Assembly: GCA_002313795.1 (NCBI GenBank)
Contig: DCCL01000080.1
Location: 895-6,342, forward strand
DNA length: 5,448 nucleotides
Reading direction: 5' to 3'
Source of the DNA: Faecalibacterium prausnitzii
GTDB taxonomy: Bacteria > Bacillota > Clostridia > Oscillospirales > Ruminococcaceae
Below the pieces are notes generated by a model. It saw only the letters and a program-made list of their open reading frames with translations. It made no database searches and was not told where the DNA came from. Made by a program: the position numbers and the translations under genes. Shown piece after piece: positions 1-5,280 of this stretch (the stretch's first letter is position 1; every line of letters starts with the position of its first letter).

Positions 1-506
1 TAGTAGCTGTAGAGCCATGCGGTGCGGACGATGAAGTGACGGTGGCAGAACTGCTCTACGTACTTCTCACCCATGAGCTTGGTGGAGCCGTAGGCGCTGA
101 TGGGGCCGGGGATGGTGGCCTCATCCTGTGCAATGCCGCCGTTCTCACGGCCGGAGAACACATAGTCGGTGGAGACGTGCACCAGACGGGCACCGGTCTT
201 GGTGGCAGCCTGTGCCAGATTGCGGGGGCCGATGGCGTTGGCCTTGAAGGCGGCGTCATGGTTCACCTCGCAGCCATCCACGTTGGTGTAGGCAGCGCAG
301 TTGATGATGACATCCGGGCGCTGACGGCGGATGAAGTCATCCACCATCTTGTAGTTGGAGATGTCCAGCTCCGGCAGGTCTACCGGGATAACGGTGGCGT
401 TCAGCAGCTTTTCCGGGATGGCGCCGATCTCGCTGCGGCCCTCCCGGAGCTGCTTGATGATCTCGGTGCCAAGCTGGCCCTTGCAGCCGGTAACAATGAT
501 TTTCAT
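1..506 (-). CDS. rfbD: dTDP-4-dehydrorhamnose reductase (RmlD/RfbD), C-terminus cut off by window edge
   Basis: RfbD carries out the last step of dTDP-L-rhamnose synthesis: NAD(P)H-dependent reduction of dTDP-4-dehydro-L-rhamnose in the cytoplasm. The 168 visible codons begin MKIIVTGCKGQLG, the Rossmann-fold dinucleotide-binding loop (G7xxGxxG13). Next come a D-L-P-E-L-D-I-S stretch around residue 45, INCAAYTNVDGCE typical of RmlD, HVSTDYVFSG (S112, T113, D114, Y115), and the catalytic Y139-G-S-T-K143 of the extended SDR Tyr-x-x-x-Lys motif. The family usually has about 280-300 residues, so roughly 40% of the protein lies beyond the left edge. The ATG sits at 506-504 with a modest GAGAGG Shine-Dalgarno about 10 bases upstream. 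The start follows the rfbA stop by 16 bases, so the two are surely co-transcribed. All expected catalytic residues in the visible part are present. The identification rests on motifs and the rfbA neighbour. Confidence 0.95.
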   Translation of the reverse strand, partial: MKIIVTGCKGQLGTEIIKQLREGRSEIGAIPEKLLNATVIPVDLPELDISNYKMVDDFIRRQRPDVIINCAAYTNVDGCEVNHDAAFKANAIGPRNLAQAATKTGARLVHVSTDYVFSGRENGGIAQDEATIPGPISAYGSTKLMGEKYVEQFCHRHFIVRTAWLYSY

Positions 507-522
507 GCGGATACCGCCTCTC

Positions 523-1410
523 TTAATACTTCAGTTTGCCGTCGGCCACATTCTTCAGGTGCTGGCCGTAGGGGCTCTTGCCGTAGCGCTCTGCGCTCTC
601 CAGCAGGGTGTCGCGGTCGATCCAGCCATACTTGAAGGCGATCTCTTCCGGGGCGCTGATCTTGATGCCCTGGCGCTTCTCGATCATCCGCACGAAGTCG
701 GCAGCGTCCACGAGGCTGTCCATCGTGCCGGTATCCAGCCATGCGAAGCCGCGGCCCAGCAGCTGGACATCCAGCTCATCCTGCTTGAGATACATATCGT
801 TCAGAGTGGTGATCTCCAGCTCGCCGCGGGCAGAAGGCTTCACCTGCTTTGCCATCTTGACGACTTCCTTGTTGTAGAAGTACAGACCGGTGATGGCGTA
901 GTTGCTCTTGGGGTGCTGGGGCTTCTCCTCCACGCTGAGCACCTTGCCGTTCTGGTCGAACTCCACGATGCCAAAGCGCTCGGGGTCCGGCACATAGTAG
1001 CCGAACACGGTGCAGCGGCCCTTGTTCTCGGCGTTGGCCACAGCGGTCTTGAGGATCTTGGAGAAGCCGTTGCCATAGAAGATATTATCGCCCAGGATCA
1101 TGGCGCAGCAGTCGTCGCCGATGAACTCTTCACCGAGAATGAATGCCTGTGCCAGACCGTCCGGAGAGGGCTGGACTTTATATTGCAGATGGATGCCGTA
1201 CTGGCTGCCATCGCCCAGCAGCGCCTCAAAGCGGGGCGTGTCGGTGGGGGTCGAGATGATGAGGATATCCTGGATGCCTGCCAGCATGAGGGTAGACAGC
1301 GGATAATAGATCATGGGCTTATCGTAGACGGGCAGCAGCTGCTTGCTGGTGACCATCGTCAGCGGATAGAGCCGGGTGCCGGCACCGCCGGCCAGAATGA
1401 TACCTTTCAT
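523..1410 (-). CDS. rfbA: glucose-1-phosphate thymidylyltransferase (RmlA/RfbA)
   Basis: RfbA makes dTDP-glucose and pyrophosphate from dTTP and glucose-1-phosphate, the first committed step of dTDP-L-rhamnose synthesis in the cytoplasm. The 295-residue protein has the normal length. It shows the nucleotide-binding signature [11 protein letters not shown] (residues 8-18), [18 protein letters not shown] (22-39), GLAQAF (85-90), LGDNIFYG with metal-binding D108, VEEKP (160-164) and WLDTGT with D226. These match the bacterial RmlA family, in which two aspartates hold Mg2+. I chose the ATG at 1410 because AAGGAG (1424-1419) lies 8 bases before it; a GTG at 1419 is in frame but overlaps that site. 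It is the first gene of its transcript, with rfbD 16 bases downstream. rfbB and rfbC are not between them, unlike the common rfbACBD or rfbBDAC orders. RmlA is usually inhibited by dTDP-rhamnose, which is family knowledge and not visible here. Confidence 0.97.
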   Translation of the reverse strand: MKGIILAGGAGTRLYPLTMVTSKQLLPVYDKPMIYYPLSTLMLAGIQDILIISTPTDTPRFEALLGDGSQYGIHLQYKVQPSPDGLAQAFILGEEFIGDDCCAMILGDNIFYGNGFSKILKTAVANAENKGRCTVFGYYVPDPERFGIVEFDQNGKVLSVEEKPQHPKSNYAITGLYFYNKEVVKMAKQVKPSARGELEITTLNDMYLKQDELDVQLLGRGFAWLDTGTMDSLVDAADFVRMIEKRQGIKISAPEEIAFKYGWIDRDTLLESAERYGKSPYGQHLKNVADGKLKY

Positions 1411-1418
1411 TTTGTGCA

Positions 1419-1424
1419 CTCCTT
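1419..1424 (-). promoter_or_regulatory. Shine-Dalgarno site that sets the rfbA start
   Basis: On the minus strand AAGGAG is followed by an 8-base spacer and the ATG at 1410. The in-frame GTG at 1419 shares its first G with this site, so it cannot be the start that the site serves. The RfbA family also normally begins MKGIILAGG, which agrees with the ATG. Confidence 0.85.
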
Positions 1425-1436
1425 ATATTATGAAAT

Positions 1437-1517
1437 AAAAAAGTTGTGCAGCTTGTACAGGGCGCGGCGGCGTATCCGCCCTGCCCTGTATGGATTCAAA
1501 GCGGAGCTGCGTCCGCT
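1437..1517 (-). promoter_or_regulatory. structured rfbA 5' leader with mutually exclusive stems and a T-run
   Basis: Three stems can be drawn on the minus strand just upstream of rfbA. (a) AGCGGA/TCCGCT (1517-1512 with 1505-1500, 6-base loop). (b) A strong hairpin at 1490-1456: TACAGGGC/GCCCTGTA enclosing a 2x2 internal loop and GGCGG/CCGCC with a 5-base loop. (c) GCAGCT (1510-1505) with AGCTGC (1453-1448), which encloses hairpin b and ends 5 bases before six Ts (1442-1437). Stems a and c share bases 1505-1510, so only one can form at a time. Stem c places a GC-rich fold directly before a T-run, as in an attenuator. The stems are read directly from the sequence. The switching is inference, and no known riboswitch class was recognised. 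Confidence 0.45.
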
Positions 1518-1542
1518 GTAAACAAATTCAGTGGCAATACTT

Positions 1543-1619
1543 CTGTCAGCCGCCGGGCTTCCCTCGCCACTCACGCTGACAGGCCGGAGCACGCAGCGAT
1601 GCTGCTTTGGCTTCCCGGC
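1543..1619 (-). promoter_or_regulatory. upstream part of the rfbA leader: inverted repeats
   Basis: CTGTCAGC and GCTGACAG (1582-1575 and 1550-1543) form a perfect 8-bp stem around a 24-base loop. GCAGC-ATC-GCTGC (1605-1593) forms a small hairpin with a 3-base loop. GCCGGG (1619-1614) can pair with CCCGGC (1557-1552) as a competing long-range stem, since the second arm lies in the loop of the 8-bp stem. The octamer GGGAAGCC occurs twice in the same orientation (1616-1609 and 1564-1557). No credible ORF covers the segment, so it is best read as untranslated leader. Its function is unknown. Confidence 0.4.
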
Positions 1620-1624
1620 TTGCG

Positions 1625-1652
1625 ATAGTATTACACCTTATTCTACTATCAA
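1625..1652 (-). promoter_or_regulatory. probable sigma-A-type promoter for rfbA-rfbD
   Basis: The minus strand has TTGATA (1652-1647, 5 of 6 to the -35 consensus), a 16-base spacer, then TACTAT (1630-1625, 4 of 6 to the -10 consensus). It starts four bases after the T-run of the second terminator, where a new promoter would be needed if upstream transcription stops. Transcription would begin near 1618 and leave an untranslated leader of about 200 bases before rfbA. The match is moderate, and the stronger promoter at 1839-1867 could instead supply rfbA by read-through. Confidence 0.5.
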
Positions 1653-1656
1653 ATCG

Positions 1657-1717
1657 AAAAAAAAGCAAGGAAAGAGCGCCCTCTGCAGAAATTTTTGCAG
1701 AGGAAGCTTTCCCTTGC
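1657..1717 (-). terminator. intrinsic terminator, second of a tandem pair
   Basis: On the minus strand an outer stem GCAAGGGAAAG/CTTTCCTTGC (1717-1707 with 1674-1665, one bulged base) encloses an internal loop and a perfect 8-bp stem CCTCTGCA/TGCAGAGG (1703-1696 with 1687-1680) with an 8-base loop. The hairpin is followed at once by eight Ts (1664-1657). This is a textbook Rho-independent terminator for leftward transcription. On the plus strand the tail is not T-rich, so it acts in one direction only. Confidence 0.88.
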
Positions 1718-1728
1718 CTTACAGTGAC

Positions 1729-1773
1729 AAAAAAGTAACCGCTCACAGTTCCCCAACCCATGCGGTTACTTTT
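1729..1773 (-). terminator. intrinsic terminator, first of a tandem pair, possibly bidirectional
   Basis: A perfect 12-bp inverted repeat, AAAAGTAACCGC/GCGGTTACTTTT (1773-1762 and 1742-1731), flanks a 19-base loop. On the minus strand the GC-containing part of the stem (GTAACCGC) runs into six Ts. On the plus strand the same stem runs into TTTTCTTTTT, so it could also stop rightward transcription. It would end the transcript from the promoter at 1839-1867 as well as read-through from the glycosyltransferase operon. Confidence 0.8.
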
Positions 1774-1832
1774 CTTTTTGAATCGTAATTGCCGGTAAGG
1801 AGCCAGCCGTTTGTGGGCCAGCGCCTTTTCCT
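1729..1832 (-). ncRNA. candidate small RNA or terminator-gated leader
   Basis: This is the expected product of the consensus promoter at 1839-1867, starting near the A at 1832 and stopping at the first terminator, about 104 nt. The 5' end folds into a hairpin at 1827-1797: AAGGCGCTGGCC with GGCTGGCTCCTT, twelve positions with one mismatch and two G-U pairs, around a 7-base loop. A linker of about 23 mostly unpaired bases (1796-1774) follows, then the terminator hairpin. Read-through to the second terminator would give about 176 nt. No ORF with a Shine-Dalgarno site lies inside. The layout of 5' hairpin, open linker and terminator hairpin is typical of bacterial sRNAs, but I recognise no known family; it does not look like 6S, tmRNA or RNase P RNA. 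The alternative is the first part of a long rfbA leader. Transcription itself is inferred. Confidence 0.5.
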
Positions 1833-1838
1833 GTTTTT

Positions 1839-1867
1839 ATTATAGACGTTCCCTCGCACAGTGTCAA
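1839..1867 (-). promoter_or_regulatory. perfect consensus sigma-A-type promoter
   Basis: The minus strand reads TTGACA (1867-1862), exactly 17 bases, then TATAAT (1844-1839): 12 of 12 to consensus with ideal spacing. It begins only four bases after the glycosyltransferase TGA (1874-1872) and faces two terminators, with no credible gene before rfbA. Such a promoter should be strong unless repressed. It serves either the small RNA candidate or a long, terminator-gated leader of rfbA. Confidence 0.85.
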
Positions 1868-1871
1868 GGGT

Positions 1872-2663
1872 TCAGAACCGGAACCCCCACTTCCAGAAAT
1901 ACCGCAGCAGGCTGCCGGTCTGCCACAGGCAGGGCTTCAGGCTGCGGTGCGCCGCCCGGTGCCAGGCATGGATGGCGGTATACTGGGGCACCAGATAGGC
2001 TTTTCCCTTCGTCCGCATCTTCTGAGTCAGGTCGGCGTCCTCCACATACATGAAGTAGTGCTCATCGAAGCCGCCCACGGCTTTGAACTCCGCCGTCCGC
2101 ACCGCCGAAAAGCTGCCGGTGCAGAACTCGATCTCAGTGGGCACCGAGAGGTCTTCCCCCTCCATGAGGTACTGACGGTTATACTTCTCCCAGAATTTCA
2201 GGAAGGGCAGCTGGCGGTAGACCATGGGCCGGAACGCGCAGCGACGCAGGGGCAGATCCTGGGTGCGGCCATCCGGGAACCGCAGGCCGGGCCGGGCCAT
2301 CACCACATCCGGGTGCTGAACCATCCAGTCGGCCAGGTCGCTGAGGGTATCGGCCGTGAGCTGGATATCCGGGTTCAGGATAAAGTGGTAGTCGCTGGTC
2401 AGCTCCGGCAGGATGGTATTGTGGCCGGTGCCGAAGCCGCCGTTGGTCTTCCGGCAGCGCACCTCTACCCTCTGACCGGGCAGGGTGCTGAGGACGCCGT
2501 CCCGCACGGCCGCTTCCAGCCGTGCACCGCTGCCGTCGGGGCTGGCGTTGTCCACCAGATAGAGGGTCAGCGGGTGGCGGCGGGTATATTCAAGCACTGT
2601 CTGCGCCGCCCGGAGCGCTTCGTCGCAGCCGTTATAAACAACAATACAGGCGGAAAGGTTCAC
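1872..2663 (-). CDS. GT2 family glycosyltransferase, WbbL/RfbF-like, probable rhamnosyltransferase
   Basis: This 263-residue GT-A fold enzyme probably transfers a sugar, plausibly L-rhamnose from dTDP-rhamnose, to a lipid-linked or growing polysaccharide at the inner face of the membrane. It begins SACIVVYNG (4-12), has VDNAS (37-41) for nucleotide contact, GGFGTGHN (75-82), and NPD at 97-99 in place of the usual DxD metal site, as is common in WbbL-type rhamnosyltransferases. C-terminal motifs include CTGSFSAVR (181-189) and GGFDEHYFMYVEDADL (197-212) with the likely catalytic E208-D209 pair, then HAWHRAAHRS. There is no signal peptide or clear membrane span; the C-terminal RYFWKWGFRF is aromatic and basic and could touch the membrane. 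The start is GTG at 2663, supported by AAAGGA (2677-2672) with an 8-base spacer; no early ATG exists. It lies 25 bases after the tandem glycosyltransferase and is its operon partner. Acceptor and exact donor cannot be read from sequence. Confidence 0.9.
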   Translation of the reverse strand: MNLSACIVVYNGCDEALRAAQTVLEYTRRHPLTLYLVDNASPDGSGARLEAAVRDGVLSTLPGQRVEVRCRKTNGGFGTGHNTILPELTSDYHFILNPDIQLTADTLSDLADWMVQHPDVVMARPGLRFPDGRTQDLPLRRCAFRPMVYRQLPFLKFWEKYNRQYLMEGEDLSVPTEIEFCTGSFSAVRTAEFKAVGGFDEHYFMYVEDADLTQKMRTKGKAYLVPQYTAIHAWHRAAHRSLKPCLWQTGSLLRYFWKWGFRF

Positions 2664-2688
2664 GGGGTGTTTCCTTTCTATCTACAGG

Positions 2689-5115
2689 TCATTCCAGCGG
2701 CAGGATCTTCAGGCTGAAGTCTTCCTTCTGGATATCAAAATTGGGGTTAGTGCAGGGGTCGCCTGCGGCCAGCAGGTCGCCCCAGCGGGCCTGGAACCGG
2801 AGCACTTCGCCCTGGAACCGCTTCTGCTTCTCGGGGTTGTCCTCCATGCCGCGGCTCTTGCTCTCGTAGTGGTAGAGCTGGGCAAAGGGGGTGAACACAT
2901 TGGTGTAGCCTGCCTGACGGACGCGGACACAGAAATCCACATCGTTGAAGGCCACCGCATAGCTCTCGTCCAGACCGCCCACTTCATCGTAAATTTCCTT
3001 CCGGATGAGCAGGCAGGCGGCAGTGTCAGCATAGACGTCCTGCACATAGTTCAGGCGGCCCATATAGCCGTCGGAGCTGGCCGGGAAATACTTGTGCAGG
3101 TGGCCGGCCACGCCGCCGATGCCAAAACCGACACCGGCGTGCTGGATGGTGTCATCCGGGTAGAGCAGCTTCGCGCCCACGCAGCCCACACGCTTCTGCT
3201 GGGCGTACATGACCATCTCTTCCAGCCATCCGGCGGTGATGACCTCGGTATCGTTGTTGAGCAGCAGCAGATACTCGCCGGTGGCGTACTTCTCGCCGAA
3301 GTTGTTCAGGGCGCTGTAGTTGAAGCCCTTGCCCTGCCATGTGACGACCCGGAGGGTATCCGGGTGTTCCTTCTGCATCCGCTCATAGGTGCGGAAGGTC
3401 TCGGGGGCCTTGCTGTTGTTCTCGATGAGGATGATCTCAAAATCCGGGTAGGTGGTGCGGGCATAGATGGACTCCACACAGGTCTCCAGGTCCCGGACAT
3501 GGTCGCAGGTGGGGATGAGGATGCTCACCCGGCCCGGATGCTGGATGGTGTAATCGGTCTTATAATAGCCCGGCGTGCCCGGGATAAGGGATACGTCATC
3601 CACCGCCACACCGCAGCGGGCATAGTGAGCCTTGAGGGCAGCGATGCCGGCGTCGATGCAGTAGGTCTTGGCTGCGATATCGCTGGCGGTGCTGCCGGGG
3701 CTGGAACGCCAGTAGTAGAGGGCATGAGGGATATGGACGATTTTCCGGGCCTTCTCGGTGAGGCGGAGGAAGAGCTCATAATCCTGACTGCCGTTGTACT
3801 CCATCCGCTCGGGGCCGCCTGCGGCCTCCATCAGCCGACGGCTGAAGAGGGTCAGGTGGCAGATATAGTTGTTGGAGCGGAGATTGTCCAGCATGAAATC
3901 GGGCTTGAAGTGGTAGAGCACCACATTCTCCACCTTGCCCTCAAAGGTCGCTTCGTCGGTGTAAACGAAGTCGGCCCCCTGCTCTGCGATAGCCTTGGCA
4001 GCGTACCAGAGAGCACAGGGATGAAGGATATCGTCATGGTCCAGCAGGGCGATGAAATCGCCGGTGGCCATCTCGATGCCCTTATTGGTGTTGCCGGGGA
4101 TGAGCTCGTTCTTTTCCAGCTTCTGATACCGGATGCGGGGGTCAGCAGCCGCCCGCTGCTCCACCATTTCCCGCACGCCGGGGGCCGTGCCTGCATCCAC
4201 GCAGCAGAGCTCCCAGTTCCGGTAGGTCTGGTTCACCACGGAATCCAGCAGTTCTTCGAGGAAATCCAGCGGCGTGTTATACAGGGGCACCACGATGCTG
4301 ATCTTGGGCCCGGCAGGCTGATCACCTGCCTGACGCACCAGCAGCTCCACCGGTGCGAACCGGTCAGCCCGCATGGTCTTGCCCGGGAAGAGGGCCGCAT
4401 ACTCCCGGCGTGCCCGGGCCTGTTCCTTCACTCCCTCGATGCCGCTGCGCCGCAGTTCCCGCAGCAGGACGAAGACCGGCAGGGTGTGCCAGAGCTGGCG
4501 GCTCTTGCTGACGACGTACCGCATGGGCCAGGTCATCTTCCAGAAGGTAGAGCCTGTCACCTCGCCCAGCGTCTTTTCCAGCTGCTGCTCATGGCTGCGG
4601 CTGAGAGAAAGGTCGTTGCGCAGCCGGGCGATGAGCTCTGCTTCCTCGCCGCAGGTGCGCTCGGCGCGCACCATCCGGTCCCGCAGGATGTCCATTTCCA
4701 GCTCGTAGCCCCGCACCATCTTGAACTGGGTGGGCTGAGAGACGCAGAACAGGGTGCTCTGCTGGGCGCGGCCCTTGCTGCGCCAGCCAAAGTCCCGGAA
4801 ATATCCCTTCTGTGCCAGCTGTTCCGCCCAGCCTGCCATAACAGTGCTCTCATCGCTCACCAGCAGCACCCGGGCGGGCAGCTTCTCGGGCAGCTCCTCC
4901 CAGGCGGGGTCCAGCACCACCAGAAGCTCAGCGGCAGAATCCGTCGTCCACTCCTCTGCTTCCACACCGGCCCGGCGCAGCGCCTTGGCCAGCAGGGGCA
5001 TATGTCCGCCCAGCAGGGCCGCAGAGGCAGGGTCTGCCTCCTCCGCGATGCGCTGTGCCAGCAGGCGGCAGCGCTCCCGCTCCTGCTTTTCTTTCTTTTC
5101 CTTCTCCAACTGCAT
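2689..5115 (-). CDS. large tandem-domain GT2 glycosyltransferase with N-terminal coiled-coil extension
   Basis: An 808-residue cytoplasmic protein with two GT-A (GT2) domains, suited to adding two sugars or alternating linkages in a surface polysaccharide. Residues 1-20 are very charged (K/E/R). About 25-128 form an alpha/beta segment of unclear nature. About 134-184 is a heptad-like coiled coil, followed by GSTFWKMTWPMR (188-199), a linker motif common in polysaccharide glycosyltransferases. Domain 1 starts KISIVVPLYN (271-280) and has LLDHDDIL with D359/D361/D362, SQDYELFLR (443-451) and YYWR (467-470). Domain 2 starts VSILIPTCDH (530-539) and has ENNS (565-568), LLNNDTEV (618-625), FNDVDFCVR (723-731) and YHYESKSRG. 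Both metal sites look intact, so both domains may be active. ATG at 5115 is preferred because GGAGAG lies just upstream; ATG at 5133 (814 residues) is in frame with a weak site. First gene of its operon. Similar tandem enzymes occur in rhamnan and O-antigen clusters; the linkages made are unknown. Confidence 0.92.
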   Translation of the reverse strand: MQLEKEKKEKQERERCRLLAQRIAEEADPASAALLGGHMPLLAKALRRAGVEAEEWTTDSAAELLVVLDPAWEELPEKLPARVLLVSDESTVMAGWAEQLAQKGYFRDFGWRSKGRAQQSTLFCVSQPTQFKMVRGYELEMDILRDRMVRAERTCGEEAELIARLRNDLSLSRSHEQQLEKTLGEVTGSTFWKMTWPMRYVVSKSRQLWHTLPVFVLLRELRRSGIEGVKEQARARREYAALFPGKTMRADRFAPVELLVRQAGDQPAGPKISIVVPLYNTPLDFLEELLDSVVNQTYRNWELCCVDAGTAPGVREMVEQRAAADPRIRYQKLEKNELIPGNTNKGIEMATGDFIALLDHDDILHPCALWYAAKAIAEQGADFVYTDEATFEGKVENVVLYHFKPDFMLDNLRSNNYICHLTLFSRRLMEAAGGPERMEYNGSQDYELFLRLTEKARKIVHIPHALYYWRSSPGSTASDIAAKTYCIDAGIAALKAHYARCGVAVDDVSLIPGTPGYYKTDYTIQHPGRVSILIPTCDHVRDLETCVESIYARTTYPDFEIILIENNSKAPETFRTYERMQKEHPDTLRVVTWQGKGFNYSALNNFGEKYATGEYLLLLNNDTEVITAGWLEEMVMYAQQKRVGCVGAKLLYPDDTIQHAGVGFGIGGVAGHLHKYFPASSDGYMGRLNYVQDVYADTAACLLIRKEIYDEVGGLDESYAVAFNDVDFCVRVRQAGYTNVFTPFAQLYHYESKSRGMEDNPEKQKRFQGEVLRFQARWGDLLAAGDPCTNPNFDIQKEDFSLKILPLE

Positions 5116-5121
5116 TCCGTT

Positions 5122-5127
5122 CTCTCC
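5122..5127 (-). promoter_or_regulatory. Shine-Dalgarno site favouring the 5115 start of the tandem glycosyltransferase
   Basis: GGAGAG on the minus strand has its GGAG core 8 bases before the ATG at 5115. The upstream in-frame ATG at 5133 has only a weak purine stretch (AAGAGATAAAG) before it and a GGAG about 15 bases away, too far for good initiation. The longer 814-residue form is possible but less likely. Confidence 0.65.
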
Positions 5128-5199
5128 AACCATTTCTTTATCTCTTCGCTCCCGATTCCCTCATGGGGCCGGAGCGTGAAACGCAAACTCTGTATCTTG

Positions 5200-5215
5200 T
5201 GTACAAACGTGTACA
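5200..5215. promoter_or_regulatory. paired TGTACA palindromes at the transcription start, operator-like
   Basis: Two copies of the self-complementary hexamer TGTACA (5200-5205 and 5210-5215) are separated by four bases, so their centres are 10 bp apart, one helical turn. They sit at and just downstream of the -10 element of the glycosyltransferase promoter, overlapping its last base. A dimeric regulator bound here would block initiation. No regulator gene is in the window, so the role is inference. Confidence 0.35.
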
Positions 5216-5243
5216 GTATACCAAATTACGTTCCATTTGAGAA
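5215..5243 (-). promoter_or_regulatory. extended -10 promoter of the glycosyltransferase operon
   Basis: The minus strand has TTCTCA (5243-5238, 4 of 6 to -35), a 17-base spacer, then TATACT (5220-5215, 5 of 6 to -10) preceded by TGG, which gives an extended -10 TGnTATACT. Transcription would begin near 5208, leaving a leader of about 90 bases before the 5115 ATG. The leader can form CGCTCC/GGAGCG (5178-5173 with 5154-5149) with a small inner CCC/GGG stem. The surrounding AT-rich sequence contrasts with the GC-rich genes on both sides. Confidence 0.65.
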
Positions 5244-5280
5244 GTATTTTGCGCAATTCCTTTGGATTTCCAGCCCTTTC

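Noticed and set aside
1411..1419. GTG at 1419 as the start of RfbA, adding three residues.
   Set aside because: It overlaps the last base of the AAGGAG site, which is ideally spaced for the ATG at 1410.
1456..1490. GGCGG in the rfbA leader hairpin as an ops/JUMPstart element.
   Set aside because: Only the GGCGG core is shared; the rest of the ops consensus is absent, and RfaH is not expected in this kind of organism.
355..1521. A 388-codon open frame on the plus strand across rfbD, rfbA and the leader.
   Set aside because: It runs antisense to two certain genes in GC-rich DNA, where long shadow frames are common. Its protein resembles no family I know and it has no good ribosome site.
1546..1761. 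A 71-codon minus-strand frame in the intergenic region starting MGWGTVSGYFF.
   Set aside because: It begins inside the loop of the first terminator, runs through both hairpins, the T-run and the promoter, and has no real Shine-Dalgarno site. Its composition is not protein-like.
1531..1788. An 85-codon plus-strand frame in the intergenic region.
   Set aside because: It crosses both terminator hairpins and a poly-A tract and has no Shine-Dalgarno site or recognisable domain.
1947..2717. A 256-codon open frame on the plus strand opposite the single-domain glycosyltransferase.
   Set aside because: Antisense shadow of a gene with clear GT2 motifs; no plausible promoter, ribosome site or recognisable domain.
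5138..5164. A short upstream frame (ATG at 5164, 8 codons) in the tandem glycosyltransferase leader as a leader peptide.
   Set aside because: No Shine-Dalgarno site precedes it, and its residues (MRESGAKR) show no run of regulatory codons.
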